Assembly (NCBI GenBank): GCA_046724665.1
Contig: JBKOWZ010000224.1
Location: 1-7,006 of the forward strand
Source: Actinocrinis sp046724665
GTDB taxonomy: Bacteria > Actinomycetota > Actinomycetes > Streptomycetales > Catenulisporaceae
Length of the DNA: 7,006 nucleotides
Direction: 5' to 3'
Shown: one piece after another, positions 1-5,383 of the stretch
Layout: every line of letters starts with the position of its first letter
Numbering within the stretch: the stretch's first letter is position 1
The notes under the pieces: generated by a model
What the model was told of the DNA's origin: nothing
What the model saw: only the letters and a program-made list of their open reading frames with translations
The model's database searches: none
Position numbers and translations under genes: made by a program

Positions 1-692
1 ACGCGGTCCGCGCGCACCGTGTGGACCCGGCTGCCCAGCCGCACCGTGCCCTTCGGCAGCCGCGCGGCCAGTTCGCGTGCCACCGCACCGATCCCGCCGC
101 CGGCCACCGCGAACCGGCCGCGCACCAGCAGCCGCAGCAGCCAGTCGGCGCCGCGCACCGATGCGGCCAGGTCCTCGTCGGCGGCCATCCCGGCGAGGTA
201 CGGCCGCAGGAACTGGTCGATCAGCTCCGCGGAGTACCCGCGCACCGCGAACGAGTCCGCGGCGGAGTGCTCCGGGCCGGACAGTGCGCGTTCCGGTGCG
301 CCGGTGCCCAGGCGGTACAGCAGCTTGGACAGCCGCGCCTTGTCCGTCGCCGTGCCGATCGGCATGCGCAGCGCCGAGAAGGTCTGCTGCGGCCGAGTCG
401 GCGCCGCGCCGAAGCGGATGCGCCGCCCTCCGGCGCAGATCCGCACCCCCGGGGCGAAACCGCCGAGCGCGAGCGCGCTCGGCGTGACGGTCTGCCGCAG
501 CGTTGACCACGTCGTGTGCAGCAGATGCCCGCCGTCCGAGAGCGTGTAGCCGTCTACGCGTTCGTCCCGCGTGCGCCCGCCGAGCTGCTGCCCGGCCTCA
601 AGGACGATGACACTCAGCCCCGCCTCCGACAGCCGGCCCGCGACCGCGAGCCCGGCGACGCCCCCGCCGACGACGCACACGTCAACACGCAT
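1..692 (-). CDS. FAD-dependent oxidoreductase (amine oxidase / protoporphyrinogen oxidase-like), C-terminus beyond window
   Basis: The first 230 residues are present and the frame stays open to the left edge. Residues 3-32 form a Rossmann dinucleotide-binding fold: a hydrophobic strand, GGGVAG at 9-14, and a second strand ending in VLEAG with Glu32 placed to bind the FAD ribose. LGGRT follows at about 37-41, the second FAD signature of the amine oxidase/phytoene desaturase/HemY superfamily, then SDGGH near residue 57. A later stretch (FLRPYLAGM) and a Gly-rich segment (AVAGGGIGAVARELA) resemble the helical substrate region and second FAD segment of bacterial amine-oxidase-like flavoproteins. 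Family members are usually 400-480 residues, so about half is missing. The ATG at 692 is the only plausible start: an in-frame TAG lies a little upstream with no ATG, GTG or TTG between. Substrate is unknown; carotenoid, porphyrin or amine oxidation cannot be told apart here. The protein is probably cytosolic, since no signal peptide is seen. Confidence 0.85.
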   Translation of the reverse strand, partial: MRVDVCVVGGGVAGLAVAGRLSEAGLSVIVLEAGQQLGGRTRDERVDGYTLSDGGHLLHTTWSTLRQTVTPSALALGGFAPGVRICAGGRRIRFGAAPTRPQQTFSALRMPIGTATDKARLSKLLYRLGTGAPERALSGPEHSAADSFAVRGYSAELIDQFLRPYLAGMAADEDLAASVRGADWLLRLLVRGRFAVAGGGIGAVARELAARLPKGTVRLGSRVHTVRADR

Positions 693-700
693 ACGAGAAA

Positions 701-705
701 CCCCC
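701..705 (-). promoter_or_regulatory. G-rich ribosome binding site of the FAD oxidoreductase gene
   Basis: GGGGG ends 8 bases before the ATG at 692. It is an imperfect match to GGAGG, but it is the only purine-rich block at the right distance. It lies wholly inside the right arm of the inverted repeat at 701-748, so it may be masked in the mRNA. Confidence 0.55.
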
Positions 706-748
706 AGCGAGTGCGGACCGGCATCCCGGTCTTCCTACCCGCTGGGGG
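701..748 (-). promoter_or_regulatory. Nested hairpin in the leader of the FAD oxidoreductase gene, pairing with its ribosome binding site
   Basis: On the minus strand CCCCCAGCG (748-740) is perfectly complementary to CGCTGGGGG (709-701), giving a 9-bp outer stem. The 30-base interval holds a second perfect hairpin: GACCGG (731-726), a 4-base loop, and CCGGTC (721-716). The outer right arm contains the ribosome binding site of the gene starting at 692, and TTTCTC follows the stem directly. Two readings fit: a translational switch that masks the ribosome binding site, or an intrinsic terminator/attenuator with a short U run. The pairing is seen in the sequence; the function is inferred. Confidence 0.5.
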
Positions 749-759
749 ATCGTCAGAAT

Positions 760-770
760 CCGAATATCGG
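760..770. repeat. Short inverted repeat CCGA-ATA-TCGG
   Basis: Two 4-base arms flank an AT-rich 3-base centre, an unusually AT-rich spot for this DNA. It lies upstream of the FAD oxidoreductase gene and could be a regulator half-site pair or chance. No clear -35/-10 pair was found beside it. Confidence 0.2.
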
Positions 771-793
771 TGCAGTTCAGGTCGCCGACCGGG

Positions 794-807
794 CGGCGTT
801 CCCGCCG
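794..807 (-). terminator. Weak candidate terminator after the membrane-protein gene
   Basis: CGGCG and CGCCG flank a 4-base loop 25 bases past the TAA of the gene ending at 832. In the minus-strand RNA the loop is GGAA, a stable GNRA tetraloop. The stem is only 5 bp and no U run follows, so termination here is uncertain and readthrough into the FAD oxidoreductase gene is possible. Confidence 0.25.
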
Positions 808-831
808 GACGGGCCCGAGGACCCGGGGCGC

Positions 832-1539
832 TTACAGACCCGAGGGGAAGGTGTACGGCACGAAGGCGACGTCCTTGCCGACGTCCAGCTGGATCGTCGC
901 GTGCGGGGTCAGCTCGATCTTCGACGGGTCGCCGGTGTACTTGTGGCCGTTCACGTAGGCGATCACGCTGCCGGTGGCCGGCCCGACCTGGGTCTCGGAC
1001 AGCGGCTGGTTCCACTCGGCGAAGACCTGGCCGAGGGTGTACGTGGTCTGCGTCGGCGACTCGACGTGCAGGATGCCGGTGTTGTCGTGCGTGTGCAGGT
1101 AGTAGATCTGCTTGCCGCCGCCCACGAACATCGAGCCGTCCTGGAGCGGCGAGGTCTGCCACGGCTGGACGATGCCGATACCGGCCGGTACCGCCTTCTG
1201 GGTGCCGTTGACGTAGATCGCCAGGTGCGCGTGGATGTGGTAGACGAGCTGCTCGGCGGTCTGCGCCGAGACGCCGTCCACGGTCTGGCCGTTCAGTCCG
1301 CTCCAGGCCTGGGCCAGCGCGTTCTGGGTCTGGTTGGCGGTGTTGTCCGCCGGGGTGGACGAGTCCGACTTCGACACGCCCAGCCAGACCAGGCCGGCGA
1401 CCAGCACGGCCACCAGCGCGCCCGAGCCGATGCCGAAGTAGATCTTGCGCTGCCGGTCCTTGCGCGCCTGTTCCGCGCGCAGCTTCTCCAGCTGCGCCCG
1501 GCGCTCCTGCGCGCTCTTCTTACTGGCCTGCGATGCCAT
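832..1539 (-). CDS. Membrane-anchored histidine-rich protein of unknown function
   Basis: The product has 235 residues and I do not recognise a named family. Residues 1-32 are strongly basic and charged (KKSAQERRAQLEKLRAEQA), likely a short helix or coiled coil in the cytosol. Residues about 34-54 are one hydrophobic transmembrane helix. A Ser/Thr/Asn/Gln-rich stretch (58-80) then leads to an outer domain (about 85-235). The positive-inside rule puts the C-terminal domain outside the membrane. This domain contains HIHAH (His101, 103, 105), LHTH (His149, 151), His158, His199 and His213, and no cysteine, a pattern that could bind a metal such as copper or zinc. The frame is open up to a TTG at 1623, but the ATG at 1539 is preferred because a GAGGAAG site lies just upstream and the extra 28 residues look non-coding. 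The gene lies beyond the sucB terminator, so it probably has its own promoter. Confidence 0.85.
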   Translation of the reverse strand: MASQASKKSAQERRAQLEKLRAEQARKDRQRKIYFGIGSGALVAVLVAGLVWLGVSKSDSSTPADNTANQTQNALAQAWSGLNGQTVDGVSAQTAEQLVYHIHAHLAIYVNGTQKAVPAGIGIVQPWQTSPLQDGSMFVGGGKQIYYLHTHDNTGILHVESPTQTTYTLGQVFAEWNQPLSETQVGPATGSVIAYVNGHKYTGDPSKIELTPHATIQLDVGKDVAFVPYTFPSGL

Positions 1540-1548
1540 CGTCTCGAG

Positions 1549-1555
1549 CTTCCTC
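1549..1555 (-). promoter_or_regulatory. Ribosome binding site of the membrane-protein gene
   Basis: GAGGAAG on the minus strand ends 9 bases before the ATG at 1539. It decides the start in favour of this ATG over the in-frame TTG at 1623. Confidence 0.65.
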
Positions 1556-1559
1556 AGTG

Positions 1560-1630
1560 TGTGTAGTGCCGCAGTGTGGTGCCGCCCGTCGGTCGGTTTA
1601 CCGTACAACTTCTTCCTGAGCAACTACACA
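1560..1630 (-). repeat. Long-range inverted repeat in the leader of the membrane-protein gene
   Basis: TGTGTAGT at 1560-1567 is the exact reverse complement of ACTACACA at 1623-1630. The arms are 55 bases apart, and the inner arm ends 4 bases from the ribosome binding site. On the minus strand TTGCTC (1623-1618) and TAAACC lie in this interval with 17-base spacing, a weak possible promoter whose -10 lacks the usual final T. Either could be chance. Confidence 0.25.
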
Positions 1631-1640
1631 GCGGCTTCTT

Positions 1641-1670
1641 GGGCGCGGTCCTCTCGGGCGCGGTCCGCTC
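1641..1670. repeat. Tandem 15-base repeat, two copies
   Basis: Copy one (1641-1655) and copy two (1656-1670) match at 14 of 15 bases; each begins GGGCGCGGTCC and ends CTC. The repeat lies between the sucB terminator and the membrane-protein gene. It may be a recent slippage duplication or a doubled protein-binding site. Confidence 0.6.
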
Positions 1671-1679
1671 AGACGAGAC

Positions 1680-1729
1680 CGTCCCGGCGGCCGCCGCGCG
1701 GAGAGACCCGCGAGGCAGCCGCCGGGACG
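1680..1729 (-). terminator. Strong hairpin terminator closing the lpdA-sucB operon
   Basis: The hairpin begins 26 bases past the sucB stop. The outer arms 1680-1691 and 1718-1729 are perfectly complementary over 12 bp. The helix continues through a G-U pair in the minus-strand RNA (1692/1717) and three more G-C pairs, a single mismatch (1696/1713), then 5 bp (1697-1701/1708-1712) closing a 6-base loop. In plus-strand RNA the 1692/1717 pair would be a C-A mismatch, so the structure suits the sucB transcript. No U run follows, which is common for terminators in high-GC actinobacteria. Confidence 0.8.
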
Positions 1730-1755
1730 TACGGTCGGATCGTCGGACCGCCAGG

Positions 1756-3579
1756 TCAGAGGCCCAGCTCGGACTCGAAGCGGCCCTCCTCGAGCCGGGC
1801 CTTGACCGCGCTCAGGAACCGGGCCGCGTCCGCGCCGTCCACCAGCCGGTGGTCGTAGCTGAGCGCCAGGTAAACGGTCGAGCGCACCGCGATGACCTCG
1901 CCGAGCACCGCGTCGGTGACCACGGCCGGCCGCTTGACCACGGCGCCGGTGCCCAGGATGCCGACCTGCGGCTGGTTGATGATCGGGGTGTCGAACAGCG
2001 CGCCACGCGAACCGGTGTTGGTCAGCGTGAAAGTACCGCCGGCCAGCTCGTCCGGGGAGACCTTGTTGTCCCGGGTGCGTCCGGCCAGGTCCGCGATGGC
2101 CCGGGCCAGTCCGCCGAGGTTCAGGTCCCCGGCGTTCTTGATCACCGGGACCAGCAGCCCGCGCTCGGTGTCCACCGCGATCCCGAGGTTCTCCGAGCCG
2201 TGGTAGGTGACGGTACCGGCCTCCACGTCGATCGAGGCGTTGAGCTGCGGGTACTGCTTGAGCGCCTCGATCGCGGCGACGGCGAAGAACGGCAGGAAGG
2301 ACAGCTTGACGCCCTCGCGGGCCTCGAAGTCCTTCTTGGCCCGGTCGCGCAGCCGGGCGATCGCGGTGACGTCCACCTCGACCACGGTGGTCAGCTGGGC
2401 GGAGACCTGGAGCGACTCGACCATCCGCCGGGCGATGAGCGCCCGCAGCCGTGAAAGCTTCTCGGTGCGCCCGCGCAGCGGCGAGACCGCGACCGGTGCG
2501 GGACCCGCGCTCGGGGCGGCCGCGACGCCGTTGACGGTCGGCGCCTCGGTCGGCGCGGGAGCGGGCGGCACGAGCGCCTTGGCCGCGTCGATGACGTCCT
2601 GCTTGCGGATGCGTCCGCCGACGCCGGTGCCGTTGACCGTGTTGAGGTCCACGCCGCGCTCGGCGGCGAGCTTGCGGACCAGCGGGGTCACGTACGCACC
2701 GGGGCCCTCGTCGGCCGAGGCAGCCTGCGCGGGAGCGGGAGCCGGAGCGGCAGCCTGCGGCGTGGGTGCGGCCGGAGCCGGGGGCGGCGTGGGTGCGGGA
2801 GCGGGAGCGGGTGCCACGGGAGCCGGCGCCGGAGCCGGTGCGGGCGGGGCGGCGGCCTGCATGGACTGCGGTGCCGGTGCCGGAGGCGGAGTCGCGGCGG
2901 CCGGCGCCGCCGGTGCAGGTGCCTGAGCCGGAGCCGCGCCGGGAGCGCCGATCACCGCGAGCGTCGTGCCGACCGCGACGGTCTCGTCCTCGCCCACGTT
3001 GATCGCGACGACCACGCCGGAGGCGGGCGCCGGGATCTCGGTGTCCACCTTGTCGGTGGAGATCTCCAGCAGCGGCTCGTCGATCTCCACGGTCTCGCCG
3101 ACCGCCTTGAGCCAGCGCGTGACGGTCCCCTCGGTCACCGACTCGCCGAGCGCCGGAAGGACGACCGGAGTGCCGTTCGCCGGGCCACCGGCCGGTGCCT
3201 GCGGTGCCGGTGCCGGGGCGGGTGCGGGCGTCGGCGGTGCGGGCACGGCGTCCTGCACAGGCTGCGGCGCGGGAGTCGGCGCGGGAGTCGGCGCGGGTGC
3301 CTGCACGGGCGCAGGCTGCGCCTGAACCGGTGCCGCCTCATTCGCGCCGCCGATCAGCGCCAGCTCGGCGCCGACCTCCACGGTCTCGTCCTCGCCGACC
3401 CGGATCGACAGCACCACGCCGGCGGCGGGGGACGGGATCTCGGTGTCCACCTTGTCGGTGGAGACCTCGAGCAGCGGCTCGTCGATCTCGACCGACTCCC
3501 CTTCCTTCTTCAGCCACCGGGTGACGGTGCCCTCGGTGACCGACTCGCCGAGCGCGGGCATCGTTACTGATACCGGCAT
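1756..3579 (-). CDS. sucB: Dihydrolipoamide acyltransferase, E2 of 2-oxoglutarate/pyruvate dehydrogenase
   Basis: This 607-residue E2 transfers succinyl or acetyl groups from lipoyl-lysine to CoA. Domain order: lipoyl domain 1 (1-78, Lys43 in TDKVDT), Ala/Pro linker (79-137), lipoyl domain 2 (138-212, Lys177 in the same motif), an 80-residue Ala/Pro linker (213-292), the E1/E3-binding domain (about 295-333, YVTPLVRKLAAERGVDL), a third linker, and the catalytic domain (about 367-607). The active-site HRLVDG motif gives His577 and Asp581. The layout matches the actinobacterial SucB/DlaT type. In this phylum the succinyltransferase activity can instead reside in a fused SucA/Kgd protein, and the separate E2 may mainly serve pyruvate dehydrogenase or both complexes, so the substrate in the name is uncertain. 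The ATG at 3579 has a good AGGAGAG site and the N-terminus matches the start of a lipoyl domain. The gene follows lpdA by 51 bases, consistent with one operon. Confidence 0.95.
   Translation of the reverse strand: MPVSVTMPALGESVTEGTVTRWLKKEGESVEIDEPLLEVSTDKVDTEIPSPAAGVVLSIRVGEDETVEVGAELALIGGANEAAPVQAQPAPVQAPAPTPAPTPAPQPVQDAVPAPPTPAPAPAPAPQAPAGGPANGTPVVLPALGESVTEGTVTRWLKAVGETVEIDEPLLEISTDKVDTEIPAPASGVVVAINVGEDETVAVGTTLAVIGAPGAAPAQAPAPAAPAAATPPPAPAPQSMQAAAPPAPAPAPAPVAPAPAPAPTPPPAPAAPTPQAAAPAPAPAQAASADEGPGAYVTPLVRKLAAERGVDLNTVNGTGVGGRIRKQDVIDAAKALVPPAPAPTEAPTVNGVAAAPSAGPAPVAVSPLRGRTEKLSRLRALIARRMVESLQVSAQLTTVVEVDVTAIARLRDRAKKDFEAREGVKLSFLPFFAVAAIEALKQYPQLNASIDVEAGTVTYHGSENLGIAVDTERGLLVPVIKNAGDLNLGGLARAIADLAGRTRDNKVSPDELAGGTFTLTNTGSRGALFDTPIINQPQVGILGTGAVVKRPAVVTDAVLGEVIAVRSTVYLALSYDHRLVDGADAARFLSAVKARLEEGRFESELGL
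2704..2943 (-). repeat. Ala/Pro-rich low-complexity linker DNA in sucB
   Basis: Degenerate short repeats of GC-rich Ala and Pro codons encode residues 213-292 of the E2, between lipoyl domain 2 and the E1/E3-binding domain. Linkers of this kind are flexible and let lipoyl domains swing between active sites. At about 80 residues this one is long. The reading frame is intact throughout. Confidence 0.8.
2944..3579 (-). repeat. Internal duplication: two lipoyl domains of sucB
   Basis: Residues 7-77 and 141-211 of the E2 align without gaps and match at 57 of 71 positions. In the DNA this is about 3349-3561 against 2947-3159. Both copies keep the modified lysine in TDKVDT and the acidic surround needed by lipoate ligase or LipB, so both are probably lipoylated. 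Confidence 0.9.
3266..3297. repeat. 12-base tandem repeat in the first sucB linker
   Basis: The unit GGCGCGGGAGTC occurs twice in full (3266-3277, 3278-3289) and then partly (3290-3297). It encodes repeated Pro-Ala-Pro-Thr. The unit is a multiple of three, so slippage would change linker length without breaking the frame. Confidence 0.75.
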
Positions 3580-3586
3580 TGGTCTT

Positions 3587-3593
3587 CTCTCCT
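3587..3593 (-). promoter_or_regulatory. Ribosome binding site of sucB
   Basis: AGGAGAG on the minus strand ends 7 bases before the ATG at 3579, in the 51-base gap after lpdA. It supports independent initiation on a shared lpdA-sucB mRNA; no hairpin interrupts the gap. Confidence 0.8.
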
Positions 3594-3630
3594 GACTTCG
3601 CTAGTCATCGTCGTTCGGAAGGGGGCACCG

Positions 3631-5046
3631 TCAGTCGTGCACGTGGAGCGGCTTGCCGGCCAGCGCCATGTGCGCCTCGCCGATGGACTCGGCCTGCGAC
3701 GGGTGCGCGTGCACGAACTGCGCGACGTCGCCCGGCGTGGCGTCCCAGTTGTAGATCAGCTGCGCCTCGGCCACCAACTCGCCGGCCCGGTCCGTCACGA
3801 TGTGGATGCCGACCACCCGGTCGTCCTCGCCGGGCACGCCGACGATCTGCACCAGCTTGACCTCGCCCTGCGTCTTGAGGATCTTGCTCTTGCCGTTGCC
3901 GGCCAGGTTGTAGTTCAGCGTCTTGACGTGGTCGGCGCCGTAGCGCTCCTTCGCGACCGCCTCGGTGACGCCGCAGGAGGCCACCTCGGGGTGCGAGTAC
4001 GTGACCCGCGGGACGCCGTCGTAGTCGATCGGGCGCGGGTTCAGGCCCGCGATGTGCTCGGCGACCAGGATGCCCTCGGCGAAGCCGACGTGCGCGAGTT
4101 GCAGCGTCGGGATCAGGTCGCCGACCGCGTACACGCCCGGGACCGAGGTCTGGCAGTACTCGTTGACCTTCACATAGCCGCGGTCCATGACCACCCCGGC
4201 CTGCTCGTAGCCGAGGTTCGCGGACACCGGCCCGCGGCCGACCGCGACCAGCAGCAACTCGGCGTCGAAGGTCTTGCCGTTCTCGGTGGAGACGCGCACG
4301 CCGGTCTCCCCAGAAGGAAGTGTCACAGTCTCGACACCGGAGAACCGGTTGCCCAGCTCGAACTTGATGCCCCGTCGGCGGAACGCCCGCTCCAGCAGCT
4401 TCGAGGAGTTCTCGTCCTCCAGCGGCACCAGGTGCGGCAGCGCCTCGACGATCGTCACCTCCGCGCCGAAGGACTTCCACACCGAGGCGAACTCGCAGCC
4501 GATCACGCCGCCGCCGAGCACCACCGCGGAGGCCGGCACCCGGTCGAGCTTGAGCGCGTGGTCGCTGCTGATGATCCGCTGGCCGTCGATGTTCAGGCCG
4601 GGCAGCGACTTGGGCACCGAGCCGGTGGCCAGCACCACGTTGCGGCCGGTGTACACCTCGCCGTTCACCGTCACCTGGTTCGGCGCGCTCAGCACGCCCT
4701 CGCCCGCCACGAAGGTGATCTTGCGGGCCTTGACCACGCCCTGGAGGCCCTTGTACAGCTGGCCGACCACGCCGTCCTTGTAGCTGTTGACCCCGGCCAT
4801 GTCGATGCCGGTCACCTGGCTCTGGATGCCGAAGGTGGCGCCCTCGCGGGCCAGGTCGGCCACCTCGGCCGCGTGCAGCAGCGCCTTGGTGGGGATGCAA
4901 CCGCGGTGCAGACAGGTCCCGCCGAGCTCCGCCTTCTCGATCAGGGCGACGTTCATGCCAAGGTCGGCGGCGCGGAATGCGCAGGCGTAACCGCCGGACC
5001 CGCCGCCGAGGATCACTACGTCGAACATATTCCCGGCGTCAGCCAC
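3631..5046 (-). CDS. lpdA: Dihydrolipoamide dehydrogenase (E3)
   Basis: This 471-residue flavoprotein oxidises dihydrolipoyl groups on E2 and passes electrons through a disulfide and FAD to NAD+ (EC 1.8.1.4). The FAD-binding Rossmann motif GGGSGG is at 14-19. The redox disulfide is Cys45/Cys50 in GGTCLHRGCIPTK. ATGSVP (140-145) and the NAD-binding GGGVIGCEFAS (178-188) follow, then the second FAD segment GVYAVGD (304-310). The C-terminal interface domain ends with HAHPSQAE, giving the catalytic His448/Glu453 pair supplied across the dimer. Length and motifs are complete. The GTG at 5046 is chosen over the ATG at residue 7 because GAGGAG lies 7 bases upstream of it, and other actinobacterial E3 proteins, as I recall them, carry a similar short N-terminal extension. 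It is the first gene of the minus-strand pair with sucB, and mercuric or glutathione reductase is excluded by the E2 neighbour and the C-terminal motif. Confidence 0.96.
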   Translation of the reverse strand: MADAGNMFDVVILGGGSGGYACAFRAADLGMNVALIEKAELGGTCLHRGCIPTKALLHAAEVADLAREGATFGIQSQVTGIDMAGVNSYKDGVVGQLYKGLQGVVKARKITFVAGEGVLSAPNQVTVNGEVYTGRNVVLATGSVPKSLPGLNIDGQRIISSDHALKLDRVPASAVVLGGGVIGCEFASVWKSFGAEVTIVEALPHLVPLEDENSSKLLERAFRRRGIKFELGNRFSGVETVTLPSGETGVRVSTENGKTFDAELLLVAVGRGPVSANLGYEQAGVVMDRGYVKVNEYCQTSVPGVYAVGDLIPTLQLAHVGFAEGILVAEHIAGLNPRPIDYDGVPRVTYSHPEVASCGVTEAVAKERYGADHVKTLNYNLAGNGKSKILKTQGEVKLVQIVGVPGEDDRVVGIHIVTDRAGELVAEAQLIYNWDATPGDVAQFVHAHPSQAESIGEAHMALAGKPLHVHD

Positions 5047-5053
5047 TTGTCGT

Positions 5054-5059
5054 CTCCTC
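5054..5059 (-). promoter_or_regulatory. Ribosome binding site deciding the GTG start of lpdA
   Basis: GAGGAG on the minus strand ends 7 bases before the GTG at 5046. The alternative ATG at 5028 has only a weak purine stretch upstream, so the GTG is the better start. Confidence 0.8.
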
Positions 5060-5185
5060 GCGTCGTCTAACGTGCGCCCCTACGGGGCCGGATGGCGGGA
5101 ATCCGGATCGCCGAGCGCCCCGGGATGGCACACTGACAAGCATCCTGCCACCCGCGCAGGTGAGGGGCCTCTCGGCGCGTGCGGT

Positions 5186-5199
5186 CCCGACGTGTCGGG
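5186..5199. promoter_or_regulatory. Perfect palindrome, possible operator
   Basis: CCCGAC and GTCGGG flank a 2-base centre. The spacing is too tight for a good full-length RNA hairpin but suits a dimeric DNA-binding protein. It lies 140 bases upstream of lpdA and 185 upstream of the plus-strand gene. The cognate regulator is unknown, and chance is possible. Confidence 0.3.
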
Positions 5200-5370
5200 C
5201 TGCGGTAGGTCGGGGCGGTTGGTTGGTACTGCGCCAGCTTAGTGCGGTCGGGGAGGGCGCGGTTGCGCGCCCGCGGACGGCGTGGCCACCGTGGAGTTGA
5301 GCGGTTCGGCTACTCGTCGGCGCAGCGAACGCGCTCGTCCGCAATCCGGTCGCGGTCGGCTGAACTCAAT

Positions 5371-5378
5371 GAGGTGAT
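5371..5378 (+). promoter_or_regulatory. Ribosome binding site of the small plus-strand gene
   Basis: GAGGTGAT is an eight-base match to the anti-Shine-Dalgarno complement and ends 5 bases before the GTG at 5384. An ATG overlapping the site (5376) opens only a ten-codon frame and is not the start. Confidence 0.8.
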
Positions 5379-5383
5379 GCACG

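Larger units (their letters stand above)
5047..5383. other. 337-base divergent intergenic region between lpdA and the small plus-strand gene
   Basis: No gene is supported here, and both outward promoters should lie within it, but I found no convincing -35/-10 pair on either strand. TTGTCA on the minus strand (5139-5134) resembles a -35 box but lacks a good -10 at 16-18 bases. The region is rich in short inverted repeats. These are GCCCC/GGGGC (5076-5080/5084-5088), CCGGAT/ATCCGG (5088-5093/5101-5106), a 9-bp stem with one bulge (5121-5130/5146-5154), CCCGAC/GTCGGG (5186-5191/5194-5199), GGGCGCG/CGCGCCC (5255-5261/5266-5272), and a 10-bp stem with one bulge (5299-5308/5326-5336). Some will be chance in such GC-rich DNA. 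Confidence 0.6.

Noticed and set aside
1540..1623. N-terminal extension of the membrane protein from the TTG at 1623
   Set aside because: The 28 extra residues would place an odd segment before the basic helix, and the ATG at 1539 has a clear GAGGAAG site upstream.
571..2454. Long plus-strand open frames over 571-1566 and 1576-2454
   Set aside because: They run antisense to the membrane-protein and sucB genes, have low-complexity translations and cross the terminator at 1680-1729. They are composition artefacts.
2704..2943. Possible minisatellite or mobile element in the repetitive GC-rich tract
   Set aside because: The tract is in frame and encodes the expected Ala/Pro linker of an E2, with no terminal repeats or transposase nearby.
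3605..4900. 431-codon minus-strand frame overlapping lpdA
   Set aside because: It is an out-of-frame shadow of lpdA, dominated by Arg and Gly.
5026..5028. ATG as an alternative lpdA start
   Set aside because: It lacks a good ribosome binding site, whereas the GTG six codons earlier has GAGGAG at ideal spacing.
3637..5070. 477-codon plus-strand open frame opposite lpdA
   Set aside because: It is a mirror of the lpdA reading frame in GC-rich DNA. Its translation is biased to Arg, Val, Asp, His and Leu, with no motif and no ribosome binding site, while the minus strand encodes a complete E3.
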